Shown here piece by piece: positions 30,339 to 39,608 of a stretch of DNA of 64,000 bases. Made by a program: the position numbers and the translations under genes. Positions within the stretch are counted from its first letter, which is position 1. Every line of letters starts with the position of its first letter. Origin of the DNA: Symbiodinium sp. CCMP2592 (lineage: Eukaryota; Sar; Dinophyceae; Suessiales; Symbiodiniaceae); the NCBI GenBank assembly GCA_905221615.1, contig CAJNDT010000126.1, positions 124,001 to 188,000 on the forward strand, read 5' to 3'. The notes under the pieces are model-generated. The model saw only the letters and a program-made list of their open reading frames with translations, searched no databases and was not told the origin of the DNA.

Positions 30339-32492
30339 TTGCAGGTCGAGGTACAGGTTGTTGCCCGTAAGTTGTGGGAGGGCGTTTTGCCCGGCGGCAT
30401 TGCACTTCAGCTCTTTTCGGACATCTGGAATGGCATCAGCAGACTGTGCAGTCTGCCATCGGGCCACCGGATCTTTTCTGGCCCGCACCCGCATGATCCG
30501 GCGACCACACTGCAAACTCTGCACCAGGCCCCGCGAACGTGTGTGATTCGCCGAACAGGCCACCTTGTGATCACCATCCACCCCGAAATCCGGGGGGGCG
30601 GCGTTAAGAGCGAGAATCTGAGCTGGGCACAAACCCGAGCCGCATCCGAATGCTTATCACAGGGTCTGGACCTCGGCAAAACGACCGCCTTCGTCGATAA
30701 GCTCTCCAATGCTGTTGGGGCTCAGCGTCTTTCGCAGACTCTACAGGATACCTCTTCGGGCTCAAAGTGGGCCGCTCTGACTGAGCTGGCCGCCTCTGCC
30801 AATGTTGCCGTGCCGTTGCTGTCTAACCTGCCTGCCAAGGCTGCTGCCCGTGCCACCAAACAGCAGCAGCGCCGCAAAGCCCAGGACCGCAGAACTGTCA
30901 CTGCCGCGGAGGTGCAGCTCACCACCGACTTCTTCCTGAATGAGGACGGCTCTTGCACCTCTGTCCTCGATGCCATCCAACCAGGAGTTTCAGGCATTAA
31001 GCTCGTTGATGAACCCGAGGCCGCTGCCCTACTGCAGGCCCTGCGTGGAGTCCAGCCGGACGAGCTTGGCCTCCTCGTACTAGGGCACTCCTGCCCCAAC
31101 CCCGCTGAATGCAATGGTCACATGTGTTTCCCAGCTACCTCCAAAGAAACCGGTGCACGCCTCTTGCTCGCCGGCTGCCTCCACAATGTTGGTGGACGTC
31201 GCAACAAGGTCCGTGAGTCCAATGACATCCAAGTATCCCTTCCTGAGCTCAACTGCTGCTCTTTCGAGTGTTACGCCGATGAGTTTGAGGATGCTACCTG
31301 GCAGAATTTGGTCCAAGCCCCGGTGCGCGCTGTTCTGGACAAGGACGGCCTTGCAAAGCCTTTCTCGGACCCCTGGGGCCGCAGCTTCTCGCAGGCTGGA
31401 CGGCCAGCACTTGCCACACTTGCAGATCGCCTCTACTTTCAGGCTCGGGTCCCCACGGATCAGCTCGACAAGCTGCTGGTGCTCAGTGGGCACAACCATG
31501 TGTATGTGACCCCCAGGAAAATGGACCGGACCATTGTGCAGGCCTACTCCATTGTCTGGTTGGGGGCCTCGAGAGCAGATGCACTGCACGCCTCGCTCCA
31601 GGTACCAGGCCAATTAGGCATCGCCCGGGCCAAAGCCAAGTTTGGGCTCCGCATACCCGCCGCCCGGTTCACAGACGTCTTTGCTCAGCTCCGTCCCGGT
31701 CAGATCATCCCTAATAAGGTAGCAGTCAGCCAGCTGTACCGCATCGGCCCCCTCCCGCAGGAGGTGGGCAATGAAGCTCTGGTCGAATGGGCCACGCAGG
31801 CAGGCTGGCAGATCCGTGTCATCAAAAGCCTAGGCGCACGGCATTGGCTCATAGGGGCAGCAGCTCCTCCGCCTACAATCTACCCCGCCTTCAACGGCCA
31901 GACCATCTTGATTTCGGCGGTTGGCGACAGACATTCCGAGCCACCGGTTGTGCAGTCCGGCTCCTTGCCGCAGCGATCCAGCCCTCTGCCTGCCAAGGAG
32001 ACACAGCGAAAGGGCGAGGACCCCTGGCTCATCAATGATCCCTGGAGCCGTGCAGTCTCCAACTCCATCGCAGGTGGCAGCTTCTCTAGCCGTGCCTCCA
32101 TGGCCTCAACTGAGACACCGGCCCGCAACCTCGCTGGCCCGACGGAGCAGCGATTTAAAGCCCAGGACAGCCGCCTCCTTGCACTTGAAACCGGTCTTGA
32201 GAATCTTCGCCTCAAGCAGGAAGCCCAACATGGCGAGCTCCTCCAGCGCCAGGCAGAAGATAGAGAGACCTCTGCAAAGGCCTCCCTGCAACTTCGCGAC
32301 CAGATGTGTATGATGAGCAATGAGTTCGCAGCCCAGCTTAAGCAATCGGTCGAATCGCTGCGCGGAGCCCAACAGCAGCAGCAGCAGCAGACACTTGCCA
32401 GTTTCGAGGAGCTGAAGTGCTTGATGATGTCATGCTGCGACACACGTGACAGCTCGAAGAAGGCCAAAACCGGACAGGAAGAGGAGCTGTGA
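30339..32492 (+). CDS. ORF1-like region of the LINE polyprotein
   Basis: Same frame as the methyltransferase, separated from it only by the TAG at 30282. There is no ATG between that stop and roughly residue 240, so independent initiation is unlikely. Visible features: a basic Gln/Arg/Lys stretch (K-Q-Q-Q-R-R-K-A-Q-D-R-R near 30858-30893), a Cys/His-containing stretch (H-S-C-P-N-P-A-E-C-N-G-H near 31090), a globular middle, a coiled coil from about 32145 (R-F-K-A-Q-D-S-R-L-L-A-L-E) and a poly-Gln run near 32370. LINE ORF1 proteins typically bind RNA and multimerise through a coiled coil; assignment here rests on position and architecture only. It ends in TGA at 32490-32492 (CTG TGA CTC), again with the frame continuing open. 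Confidence 0.6.
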   Translation: MQVEVQVVARKLWEGVLPGGIALQLFSDIWNGISRLCSLPSGHRIFSGPHPHDPATTLQTLHQAPRTCVIRRTGHLVITIHPEIRGGGVKSENLSWAQTRAASECLSQGLDLGKTTAFVDKLSNAVGAQRLSQTLQDTSSGSKWAALTELAASANVAVPLLSNLPAKAAARATKQQQRRKAQDRRTVTAAEVQLTTDFFLNEDGSCTSVLDAIQPGVSGIKLVDEPEAAALLQALRGVQPDELGLLVLGHSCPNPAECNGHMCFPATSKETGARLLLAGCLHNVGGRRNKVRESNDIQVSLPELNCCSFECYADEFEDATWQNLVQAPVRAVLDKDGLAKPFSDPWGRSFSQAGRPALATLADRLYFQARVPTDQLDKLLVLSGHNHVYVTPRKMDRTIVQAYSIVWLGASRADALHASLQVPGQLGIARAKAKFGLRIPAARFTDVFAQLRPGQIIPNKVAVSQLYRIGPLPQEVGNEALVEWATQAGWQIRVIKSLGARHWLIGAAAPPPTIYPAFNGQTILISAVGDRHSEPPVVQSGSLPQRSSPLPAKETQRKGEDPWLINDPWSRAVSNSIAGGSFSSRASMASTETPARNLAGPTEQRFKAQDSRLLALETGLENLRLKQEAQHGELLQRQAEDRETSAKASLQLRDQMCMMSNEFAAQLKQSVESLRGAQQQQQQQTLASFEELKCLMMSCCDTRDSSKKAKTGQEEEL

Positions 32493-32501
32493 CTCCCAGC
32501 C

Positions 32502-35243
32502 GTGGTCGTTTTGGCATCAAGTTTTTTCTGGGGTTCAAGGGGCCTCTTGCAGAGGACGTTGGGAGTTTCCTCCGTATGCCAACTGGCCCTCTCGGACAAC
32601 CGAAGAGTTGCCCGTTGCAGTTTCATTGTTTTCGAGTTTCTTGCTTCCACAGACCTTCTGCACCACGACTGCCCGCAGCCGCAGCTGTGCCACTACCACG
32701 TGTCGCGGTGTGCTACACCTCCTGGGCAAACGCCCTCTCATGCTGAGGACCACAACTTCCATTCTGGACACCGGTTTGGTGAGGCCTCCCACCCAGGCCC
32801 CGGTGCAGCTCCTCCGCAAAGCTCTCCGCGAACGGGGCGCTCTCCATACCAGTGCCCGCGTTTGACAACTGTTCCCGCTGCCCCCCCTGCCCCAACCCGT
32901 GTGCTTTCCCGCTCCAACAGCGGACGCCCCTGCCACCAGGCATCACTGCGCTCTTTCTTCCGGTCATCGGGCCCGCCACTGGCTCCAGGTGACGCAACGC
33001 CTCCCTCCACTGAACCGGAGCACCAGGCCGCACCGCCGTCGGATGACACTACCTTCCGCCTGTCAGTGGTGAACCCCACCAGCATCTTGCACAAGGAGGC
33101 AGCCCTCCTGCAACTGCGGTGCCATGTCTACCTCCTCTCGGAGACCTCTGCCGTTGAGGAAGCACAAACCATTGTCAGCCAGCGGTTGCGCGCTGCCCGC
33201 CTTACCTGGGTGTGGGGCAAACCTGTGGCCCCGCACTACCGAGAGGGCGCATCTCAACCTTCTCTGCGTGGCCATGCTGCCGGAGTCGCCTTGGCCTCCG
33301 TTTTCCCTGCAAGGGCCCCTTTCCAGGCCATGCACGGCCCTGCGTTTGACTCACAACGACTGGTTGTCGGTCATGTTCGCCTTGGCCCTCTTCATGCACG
33401 GGTCGTTGTTGTCTATGGTTGGCCTGCAAACCATTCTGCGGCAGCCGCACGCAATCAACAACTGTTTCAAGAAGTGCTGGCCCTTATACAGGAATCGGAC
33501 CTCCCAACTCTTGTTGGAGGTGACTTCAACACTGATGTGACCTGTCTCCCGGTGTGGGAAGACTTTGTCAAACTGGGCTTTGCAGAGCTTTTCCACCTTT
33601 ACAACCAGCGTTTTCAGCAAGAGCTACCGGCCACGTGCCGCGGCAGCACGTGCCACGACACCTTGCTGCTGCCGCCGTTGTTCCAACAGCTACTGCAACA
33701 GGCCACTGTCTCGACTGACTGCCACCTGTTCGACTCCCACGCCCCAGTTGTGCTCCACTTTGCCTTGCCACAGAGCAACCCGTGCCACCAGGTTTGGCGT
33801 AAACCTGCCAGCTGGAGTCATCTGCAGCCGGAACCGGCAACAGTTGAGCGTTTTTACTGCCAGGGCCGTGCCCCTTTGCAGGACCGCATGGCCAACTGCA
33901 GCAGCCGCGAAGATTTGGAGGCTCTCTTTCTTGATTGGGCCGAAAAAATCGAGGATTCAGTTGACCTGGCCGTGCAACAACAGCATTTTCGTGACCCCCT
34001 GCGTCACCCCACTTCTCGGCTGCCAAGGTCTGCCCGGGGCCGCTGCTCTTTTCGAGACGTCAAGTTGCAGCCCAGCCAAGTCGCATGCCCGGCTGCTCGC
34101 CCAGGCGACTATCAGCCCCCAGATGAGCCCATCTCCTTCAGGTCCCGCCACAAGGTCAAGCAGGTCCGCCGCCTCCAGGCATTTGGCCGACATCTCGCCC
34201 GTGTCCGGCGATTGGCTCCCACTGACCCCAACATGCACGCGCAGGTTGCCCTGTTGCACAAAGAGTGGCTGGCCGTACTGTCGGCCCGCGGGTACCCGCC
34301 TGACTTTCCCAGCTGGATTCTTCAGGTCGCTCATTTTGAGGCTTTCTATGGCCTCCCCGGATCGGCCTGTGCTTCACAAGCTCCCTCCATTGAATTGGTC
34401 TCGAGCGGGGATGCTTCCAGCCTTGCTACGGCCCTACAGCTCTTTCCACCTTCAGCGTGGCTCGACGATGTGCTGAGCTATGTACGCTACGAGTGCGAGG
34501 CTGTTATCTGCCAGGAACATGATGCACGCCGTAAGGTTGGACAGTACCGGCAGAAACTTGACTCCGCCTCCGGCCTGAAGGCCGGCTACCGTTCCGTGCG
34601 CCCTGCTGCAAAGCCTCCTTTTACTGTTGTCCCGGTGCACGAGCAGCAACATGCAGTTTTACACTGTTGTGCGGCCGATGGCTGGGGCCTTTATCGCCTC
34701 CCTGCCCCAGATTTCTTCCGCTCCGGGTGCCGGCCTGGGCAGGTGAATTCCCAGTTGAGATCGGCCACGTACAGGATGACGAGATTTTCGGCCCCCGTCT
34801 CTGGCTTCGGATCCCAGACGCGCCCTACCAGCACGAGTTTCCCTTGTCGCAGCATACTGATGCCACCACACCCAGGGAGCTCAGCCGGTGCTTCATTGAG
34901 TTTTGGAACCCAATTTGGAATCGGGACAAGGGCCAGGCACGTCAGGATCTCGATGCTTGGACTGATTTTCTGCAGTCTCTCCCTGCCCCCCCCGAGGGAG
35001 CTGAGAAATTGCACCTGCCCCTCGACAGCGTTGCCTTCTGGCGCCGCCGACTGCAGCTGCTCAAGCCGCATAGTGCCACGGGCTATTGTGGTTTTTCGAA
35101 CCTTGAGCTCAAAAACCTGCCAGAGTCACCACTTGAGGACTTGGTTCAGCTATTTGCCCTCTGTCATCGGTTTGGCTGGCCGAGCCATCTTGCGAGTGCC
35201 ACGGTCTCCGTCTTGGCCAAGGTGGCCACGCCGCAGGGCATGA
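32502..35243 (+). CDS. AP-type endonuclease domain of the LINE polyprotein
   Basis: Third section of the same frame, after TGA 32490; no ATG occurs before the domain. Endonuclease/exonuclease/phosphatase-fold features: L-S-V-V-N-P-T-S-I (about 33060) as the N-terminal strand, S-E-T-S-A near 33138, G-G-D-F-N-T-D (33520-33540) and F-D-S-H-A-P-V-V-L near 33730, equivalent to the S-D-H-x-P motif. Such enzymes nick target DNA to prime reverse transcription. A Cys-free linker rich in Arg/Ala follows. Homology in this frame ends near 34715; from there the meaningful sequence continues in the next frame (LYRLPAPDFF here, then PLRVPAWAGEF in frame 2), so a one-base frameshift separates endonuclease from RT. 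The rest of this frame to 35243 is out of register. Confidence 0.8.
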   Translation: MVVLASSFFWGSRGLLQRTLGVSSVCQLALSDNRRVARCSFIVFEFLASTDLLHHDCPQPQLCHYHVSRCATPPGQTPSHAEDHNFHSGHRFGEASHPGPGAAPPQSSPRTGRSPYQCPRLTTVPAAPPAPTRVLSRSNSGRPCHQASLRSFFRSSGPPLAPGDATPPSTEPEHQAAPPSDDTTFRLSVVNPTSILHKEAALLQLRCHVYLLSETSAVEEAQTIVSQRLRAARLTWVWGKPVAPHYREGASQPSLRGHAAGVALASVFPARAPFQAMHGPAFDSQRLVVGHVRLGPLHARVVVVYGWPANHSAAAARNQQLFQEVLALIQESDLPTLVGGDFNTDVTCLPVWEDFVKLGFAELFHLYNQRFQQELPATCRGSTCHDTLLLPPLFQQLLQQATVSTDCHLFDSHAPVVLHFALPQSNPCHQVWRKPASWSHLQPEPATVERFYCQGRAPLQDRMANCSSREDLEALFLDWAEKIEDSVDLAVQQQHFRDPLRHPTSRLPRSARGRCSFRDVKLQPSQVACPAARPGDYQPPDEPISFRSRHKVKQVRRLQAFGRHLARVRRLAPTDPNMHAQVALLHKEWLAVLSARGYPPDFPSWILQVAHFEAFYGLPGSACASQAPSIELVSSGDASSLATALQLFPPSAWLDDVLSYVRYECEAVICQEHDARRKVGQYRQKLDSASGLKAGYRSVRPAAKPPFTVVPVHEQQHAVLHCCAADGWGLYRLPAPDFFRSGCRPGQVNSQLRSATYRMTRFSAPVSGFGSQTRPTSTSFPCRSILMPPHPGSSAGASLSFGTQFGIGTRARHVRISMLGLIFCSLSLPPPRELRNCTCPSTALPSGAADCSCSSRIVPRAIVVFRTLSSKTCQSHHLRTWFSYLPSVIGLAGRAILRVPRSPSWPRWPRRRA

Positions 35244-38140
35244 GGCATGGAAGACCGATCACTGTCTTTGCCAATGTCTATAGGCTGTGGGCTTCGGGCG
35301 TCGCCACTGCCATACTCCAAAGCTGGTCGGACTGGCTGCCCCCTGGGCTCAAAGGCTGCATACCGGGGAGGTCGGTGCGAGACCTCTCTCTCGCCCTTGA
35401 GTGCCAAATAGAGCAGTGCCTGCTGGATCACCAGGCCTTCGCTGGGTTCTCCATCGACATAGTCAAATGCTTCAACCAGCTACCACGGCTCCCTCTGCGT
35501 TACCTTCTCGGCCACCTGCAGGTGCCAGAGTACATACTCTCGACCTGGTTCGATTTTCTTGACTCTTGCCAGCGCCGTCCGGTTGCAGTGTGCTGGGCAG
35601 CGCATTCGAGACTGCTCGTGTTTGGGGCTCAGCTTTCGTCCTATGTTGATAATTTCACCTGGACCGGCCACAGCCAAGACGCCATTGCGGAGGCCATCGT
35701 TGATGCACAGGATTTTTGCCGCTCTTTGCGGCTGCCCATTGATTGGGATAAGTCTTTCGCTTGGGCCACCACACGCACCTTGCGCCGCTGGCTCTCGGGT
35801 ACGGCTCAAAACCTTGTGCCCCAGGGAGCAACTTTACGCATTGTGGACACTGCCAAAGATCTCGGAGTTGCCTTTAAGTTTCGGCGTACCAATGCCCTGG
35901 CTACGGCTCAGAAGAACATTGCTGAAGGCAAACGTAGGCTGCAACAGTTGCAACGCCGGAGTCTACCTTTGTTCGATGCCGCACGCATCATACAAACCAG
36001 CGTCTGGCCAACCGCCTTCTACGCACTAGAAGGCCGCCTGCTTGCGGAAGATTGCACCGCCCAACTGCGTACTGAAGCTAGCCGTGCTCTCATTGGGCAA
36101 CGAGCTAGCGCCAGCCCCCTGTTGGCCCTCTCTGCCCTGACTGCCCGCGTCACAGACCCCGAGGTCTACTTGCTGTGTCAGGCCTTGCTTGCGCTTCAGC
36201 GACTGCTGGTCGTCGACCCCGCCCTGGCCCGACAGTGGTTGCGGTGCACAGTGCAACACTTTGAGCTGCCTCACCGTGCCATCGGCCCCGCCACGGCACT
36301 TGCCGGGCGTCTCCGCCGCAATGGCTGGCGCATCAGTACTGAAGGGATTGCCTCCGGCCCCGGCCACATCAAGTTTGACCTCCGGCACGATCGGCCAAAG
36401 ACCATACGCGCCGCCGTGCGGGCCGCCTGGCTACACCAGCTCCCGGAGAAACTTCAGGATCGCAACGGCATGCGCTTTGCAGGGGTTCCTGTGCCGGAAA
36501 TTACCGATCGGGTGCTATCGCGGTTTAATCACGGACTGCAGGTGCATCTTGCGCAGACCATCGTCGGGGCGTACATGTCCAATGCCGCCCGTTCCCAGTG
36601 GGACCCACTGCAAGCTCCCACCTGCAGCCTCTGCGGCGGTCTTGACCATAAGGCTCACCGCATACTGGATTGTCCAGCTACAGTCGAGCTGAGGGCTCTC
36701 TACGCCCCGCTTTTGAACTGGGTATTGGCTGAGCAGCCCCACTGGATCCATTGTCCGTTCCCGGTCGCCTCCCCACAGGAGCCATTCTTGCGCCTCTATT
36801 GGCGAAGCCGACGACTGCGTCCTCCGCCTCATCCTCAGCACCTCCAACAGTCCTTGCCGGAGCACTGCCATTTTTATACAGATGGCGCTTGCACACGCCC
36901 CAACATCCCCGCAGCGCGACATGCAGCTTGGGCTGTTGTTCTGTATGTTGGGTCGGAGGGTCGCACCTTGCACGAGGATGTGGACTTCTGGCAGCGTCAC
37001 TCCGTAACACCACCGGGATGGCACATCGTCGCCCAAGGCGTCGTGCCAGGACAGCAGGACATCAACAGGGCTGAATACTGTGCAATTTCTCAGGCCCTGC
37101 AGCTGCAACAGTGCCTCGACCCCACCGCTGCAACAGTCTGGTCCGACTCAAACAATGCTCTGCGCGCTGTCCAGCAGCCTTCTGGCAGCTCCGTCCTCCC
37201 CAGCAAGCGCCACTTCGCCGAGGATTTGGTGCCTGATGACTTGGATCGCCTGCGACAAGGCACACAGCTCTGCAAGGTCCAGGCCCATCAATCTCTTCAC
37301 GACCTTGACGTCAATGACGAAACTGCGGCCGCCCGTGCCGCCCTCGGCAATGCTATTGCTGATGAGGCCGCCAAGGCTGCTCTTCGGGCCGACTTACCCA
37401 TTTCTGAGGAGACCTGTGCATCGGTTGCCAGCTGGCTGCACGAGCAGGAGGACAAGTTTGGGTTGTACTGCCGCTATCTTGAGCAACTGACCAAGCTTGT
37501 CGTGCCCGCAAAGCGCCAAGCAGCAGCTACGCTGCTCGAGGACCCTCCTCCCGAGGGTTCCACCGAACCAGGGCCGAGGTGGATCGCACTGCAACCCCCA
37601 GCGGACAGGTGCACAGTGACAGGACCGGCCCTTCCGGCCCCGCAATTTGTTCCTGGCGACTGGCCACCGTGGTATGTGAAAGCTGTCAGCAATTGGGTCG
37701 GCGCTCTGTTGTGGCCGCCTCAACTGCTGAACAGTCACCGCCACTCAGGGATTACCTATCTTGAGCTCCTCGTTAACTTCGTAGTCTGTACAGGGCAGTT
37801 GCCGCCAGTACGGACCACGGAATCAACAGGACCAGCATGGGTTAACTTGTGCGAGCCGGCGGGAGTTCTGCTACCAGTGATCGTGCGGGAGCTCACAGTA
37901 CAGTTTGTCAACAGTATCAACAGTATGAGCAAGCGACTTGAGCTGGGACTGTGGCCTAGCCCTCGACACCACCGACTACACTCACTTGACTTTTATGGAA
38001 GCTGCGACGGCCGAAAAGGTCTCCTTTATCGGCCTCACCTGGAAAAGCTCAACGAGACTCAGGAGGCGCTCTCCAGACTTTTGCTGGCGGACAATCCAGG
38101 TGAAACGTTGCGCGAGCTTGCATGGCATGCTGATGTGTAG
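34667..38140 (+). CDS. LINE reverse transcriptase, zinc motif and RNase H (defective)
   Basis: RT region: H-G-R-P-I-T-V near residues 194-200, G-C-I-P-G-R-S near 230, block A F-S-I-D-I-V-K-C-F (Asp264), block C S-Y-V-D-N-F (325-330). Only 64 residues lie between the two aspartates and no block B (G-x-P-Q-G-type) is seen, so about 30-40 residues seem deleted; the second block C aspartate is Asn. C-x2-C-x4-H-x2-H-x4-C at 653-669 is a LINE-type zinc motif. RNase HI follows: F-Y-T-D-G-A (Asp739), N-R-A-E-Y (Glu803), V-W-S-D-S (Asp827), I-A-D-E-A (Asp899), all four acidic residues kept. The first ~20 residues of this frame are upstream of the frameshift and not meaningful. Two stops separate the preceding parts. 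Presumably unable to retrotranspose by itself. Confidence 0.85.
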   Translation: MCGRWLGPLSPPCPRFLPLRVPAWAGEFPVEIGHVQDDEIFGPRLWLRIPDAPYQHEFPLSQHTDATTPRELSRCFIEFWNPIWNRDKGQARQDLDAWTDFLQSLPAPPEGAEKLHLPLDSVAFWRRRLQLLKPHSATGYCGFSNLELKNLPESPLEDLVQLFALCHRFGWPSHLASATVSVLAKVATPQGMRHGRPITVFANVYRLWASGVATAILQSWSDWLPPGLKGCIPGRSVRDLSLALECQIEQCLLDHQAFAGFSIDIVKCFNQLPRLPLRYLLGHLQVPEYILSTWFDFLDSCQRRPVAVCWAAHSRLLVFGAQLSSYVDNFTWTGHSQDAIAEAIVDAQDFCRSLRLPIDWDKSFAWATTRTLRRWLSGTAQNLVPQGATLRIVDTAKDLGVAFKFRRTNALATAQKNIAEGKRRLQQLQRRSLPLFDAARIIQTSVWPTAFYALEGRLLAEDCTAQLRTEASRALIGQRASASPLLALSALTARVTDPEVYLLCQALLALQRLLVVDPALARQWLRCTVQHFELPHRAIGPATALAGRLRRNGWRISTEGIASGPGHIKFDLRHDRPKTIRAAVRAAWLHQLPEKLQDRNGMRFAGVPVPEITDRVLSRFNHGLQVHLAQTIVGAYMSNAARSQWDPLQAPTCSLCGGLDHKAHRILDCPATVELRALYAPLLNWVLAEQPHWIHCPFPVASPQEPFLRLYWRSRRLRPPPHPQHLQQSLPEHCHFYTDGACTRPNIPAARHAAWAVVLYVGSEGRTLHEDVDFWQRHSVTPPGWHIVAQGVVPGQQDINRAEYCAISQALQLQQCLDPTAATVWSDSNNALRAVQQPSGSSVLPSKRHFAEDLVPDDLDRLRQGTQLCKVQAHQSLHDLDVNDETAAARAALGNAIADEAAKAALRADLPISEETCASVASWLHEQEDKFGLYCRYLEQLTKLVVPAKRQAAATLLEDPPPEGSTEPGPRWIALQPPADRCTVTGPALPAPQFVPGDWPPWYVKAVSNWVGALLWPPQLLNSHRHSGITYLELLVNFVVCTGQLPPVRTTESTGPAWVNLCEPAGVLLPVIVRELTVQFVNSINSMSKRLELGLWPSPRHHRLHSLDFYGSCDGRKGLLYRPHLEKLNETQEALSRLLLADNPGETLRELAWHADV

Positions 38141-38625
38141 TGTAGTTTATGACCGGCGACCCAACACGGGCAGCTGTGGACGTTCTGAGATCGCTGCGGA
38201 CGAGTGGGAGATGCGGGACCGCCTCTTAGGCCAGCCCGCGCTCTCCCCCTCATAACCAGGGAAAGGTTTAGGGTTTAAGTTTAGGCTTTTTTCGTAAGCC
38301 CGTCGGCTCTTCCTATCATTGAGAAGCGAAGCCGAAATGCCGGCTCTTCCTAACATTGAGACGCAGAAGTCGCAAAGTGCGGCAACTTGGGCTTTTAGGT
38401 TAGGGCTTTTAGTTTCGGGTTAGGGTTTTTAGTTAGGGTTTTTAGTTCCGGGTGAGGGTTTTTAGTTTCGGGTTAGAACAACCATCCCAGAACTGGGAGC
38501 GGACAACGAGGAACACGACTGTTTAACAGTCAAAGCATTGCGATGGCATCAGAAGTGCGCGTGTTAGGGTTTTTCGTTTCGGGTTAGGGTTTTTAGTTTA
38601 GGAGAAAGATGAGAGGAGAGAAGAA
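38141..38625 (+). other. LINE 3' region with TTAGGGTTTTTAG-type tail
   Basis: Non-coding. It has two copies of CGGCTCTTCCTA(T/A)CATTGAGA (about 38303 and 38341), and then repeated GGGTTAGGGTTTTTAGTTTC units at 38395-38480 and 38563-38600. Repeated 3' tails instead of poly(A) occur in several LINE clades. The unit resembles the TTTAGGG repeats that also precede the LINE 5' end. Confidence 0.6.
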
Positions 38626-38686
38626 AGACATTTCGGCTCAAACATACAATACATATAATATACAAATTTATTATATCTATCGTTTT

Positions 38687-39608
38687 TTACACCTTTAACA
38701 ATTCGTGGCGTAAATAACCTCTTTTATCATCGTTCTCTAAATAGTAATACCTTTGACCTAATTTCCTATCTATTCGTTTCACTTTCTGTGGGGTTCTCAC
38801 CCAATGTGAAGTCCGTTCCTTTTCGCTAATGCTTTTTTTGCGCATTATTTTAACACTATCACCCACCTCTATTTCGGGGTATGTTCTATTGCGTTTTGCC
38901 TGTAAAGATATATTCAATTTAACTTCAAATTCATTTTTCTTCTTCCTTGCTTCTAATGGGGTCATTTTAGTCGCAGACGAAACCATATTATTATTATATG
39001 TTAATAATATCTCCAAATTATAATCTATCCACTGGATATTTTCCTTACCCTTTTTTTCATCTGCTTCAACCCGCTTAAACAGCATATCTTTATATGTTCT
39101 TATAAAACGCTCCGCAAACGCTGGATGACCTCGTGTTCTATGTATCTCAATTTTCTCACCTTCTAAATATTCTATAACGGTTTTACTATACAAACTCCCT
39201 TCCTCATCACTGTAAAACATCTTCGGTTTATCGCCCATTTTTCGTAGTCCTTCCATTATTCCCGCTAATACATCTGGTGGTTCTTTACTCTTAATAGGTA
39301 TAACAGTAGCATATTTACTGAAAATATCAATTAAAACTAATCCTATTCTAAATTTTTGGTTTTCTAAATCTTTTTTACTAATAAAGAATAAATCCACCTG
39401 ATATTCAAAATGGGCGTGAGGTGCTACAAAACTATTCTCGCCACGCGGTTTGCGCTTTTCTTCAACATTCTTTCTAAAAAAACTCCTCAACGTCCTCTTT
39501 TGTAATTGTAGCATCTTTCTTCTTAGCATCTTTCAGCGTAGTCGCCCTACTCCCAAAACCCGAGCGGTCATAATAAATACTACTTATAATATCTTGTTTA
39601 GATGTCAT
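38687..39608 (-). CDS. Polinton-type rve (retroviral-like) integrase, frameshifted near the N-terminus
   Basis: Catalyses integration of viral DNA. DDE residues are visible: Y-Q-V-D-L-F-F (first Asp), F-Y-S-D-E-E-G (second Asp), A-F-A-E-R-F-I-R-T (Glu), with a C-terminal chromo/SH3-like region rich in basic residues (V-G-D-S-V-K-I). The uninterrupted frame opens at an internal ATG (39529), but that start gives an atypical Arg/Leu-rich N-terminus. In the neighbouring frame an ATG at 39608 opens a normal-looking N-terminus (M-T-S-K-Q-D-I-I ... E-D-V-E-E-F-F) that reaches the domain frame across a seven-base homopolymer at 39476-39482. One extra base there would explain the break: decay or sequence error. 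First gene of the viral block, transcribed toward the LINE. Confidence 0.85.
39476..39482. other. Homopolymer frameshift site in the integrase gene
   Basis: Seven A on the + strand (T on the coding strand). With six, the frame from ATG 39608 would run into the DDE domain; with seven it meets TAG immediately. Only raw reads can separate error from mutation. Confidence 0.6.

Larger units (their letters stand above)
27918..38625 (+). mobile_element. LINE retrotransposon encoding a DNA methyltransferase (SymbioLINE-DNMT type), with retained spliced leader
   Basis: The unit starts with the dinoflagellate spliced leader (27918) and continues with C5-cytosine methyltransferase, ORF1-like region, AP-type endonuclease, reverse transcriptase with zinc motif and RNase H, ending in a 3' tail of TTAGGGTTTTTAG-like repeats (38395-38600). 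LINEs carrying cytosine methyltransferases have been described from Symbiodinium-type dinoflagellates, and this copy fits that class by gene order and host. It is GC-rich while the adjacent viral DNA is AT-rich, so the 3' junction lies near 38600-38640. Two in-frame stops, one frameshift and a missing RT block make it a dead or non-autonomous copy. No target-site duplication could be established. Confidence 0.8.

Noticed and set aside
28829-34476. Many overlapping frames on both strands across the LINE
   Set aside because: They are shadows of GC-rich coding sequence; only the frames carrying methyltransferase, endonuclease, RT and RNase H motifs in order are kept.
26512-38631. AAAGACAT at 26512 and 38624 as a LINE target-site duplication
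   Set aside because: Eight bases match, but neither copy abuts a defined LINE end (the leader starts 1.4 kb further on), so I do not claim it.
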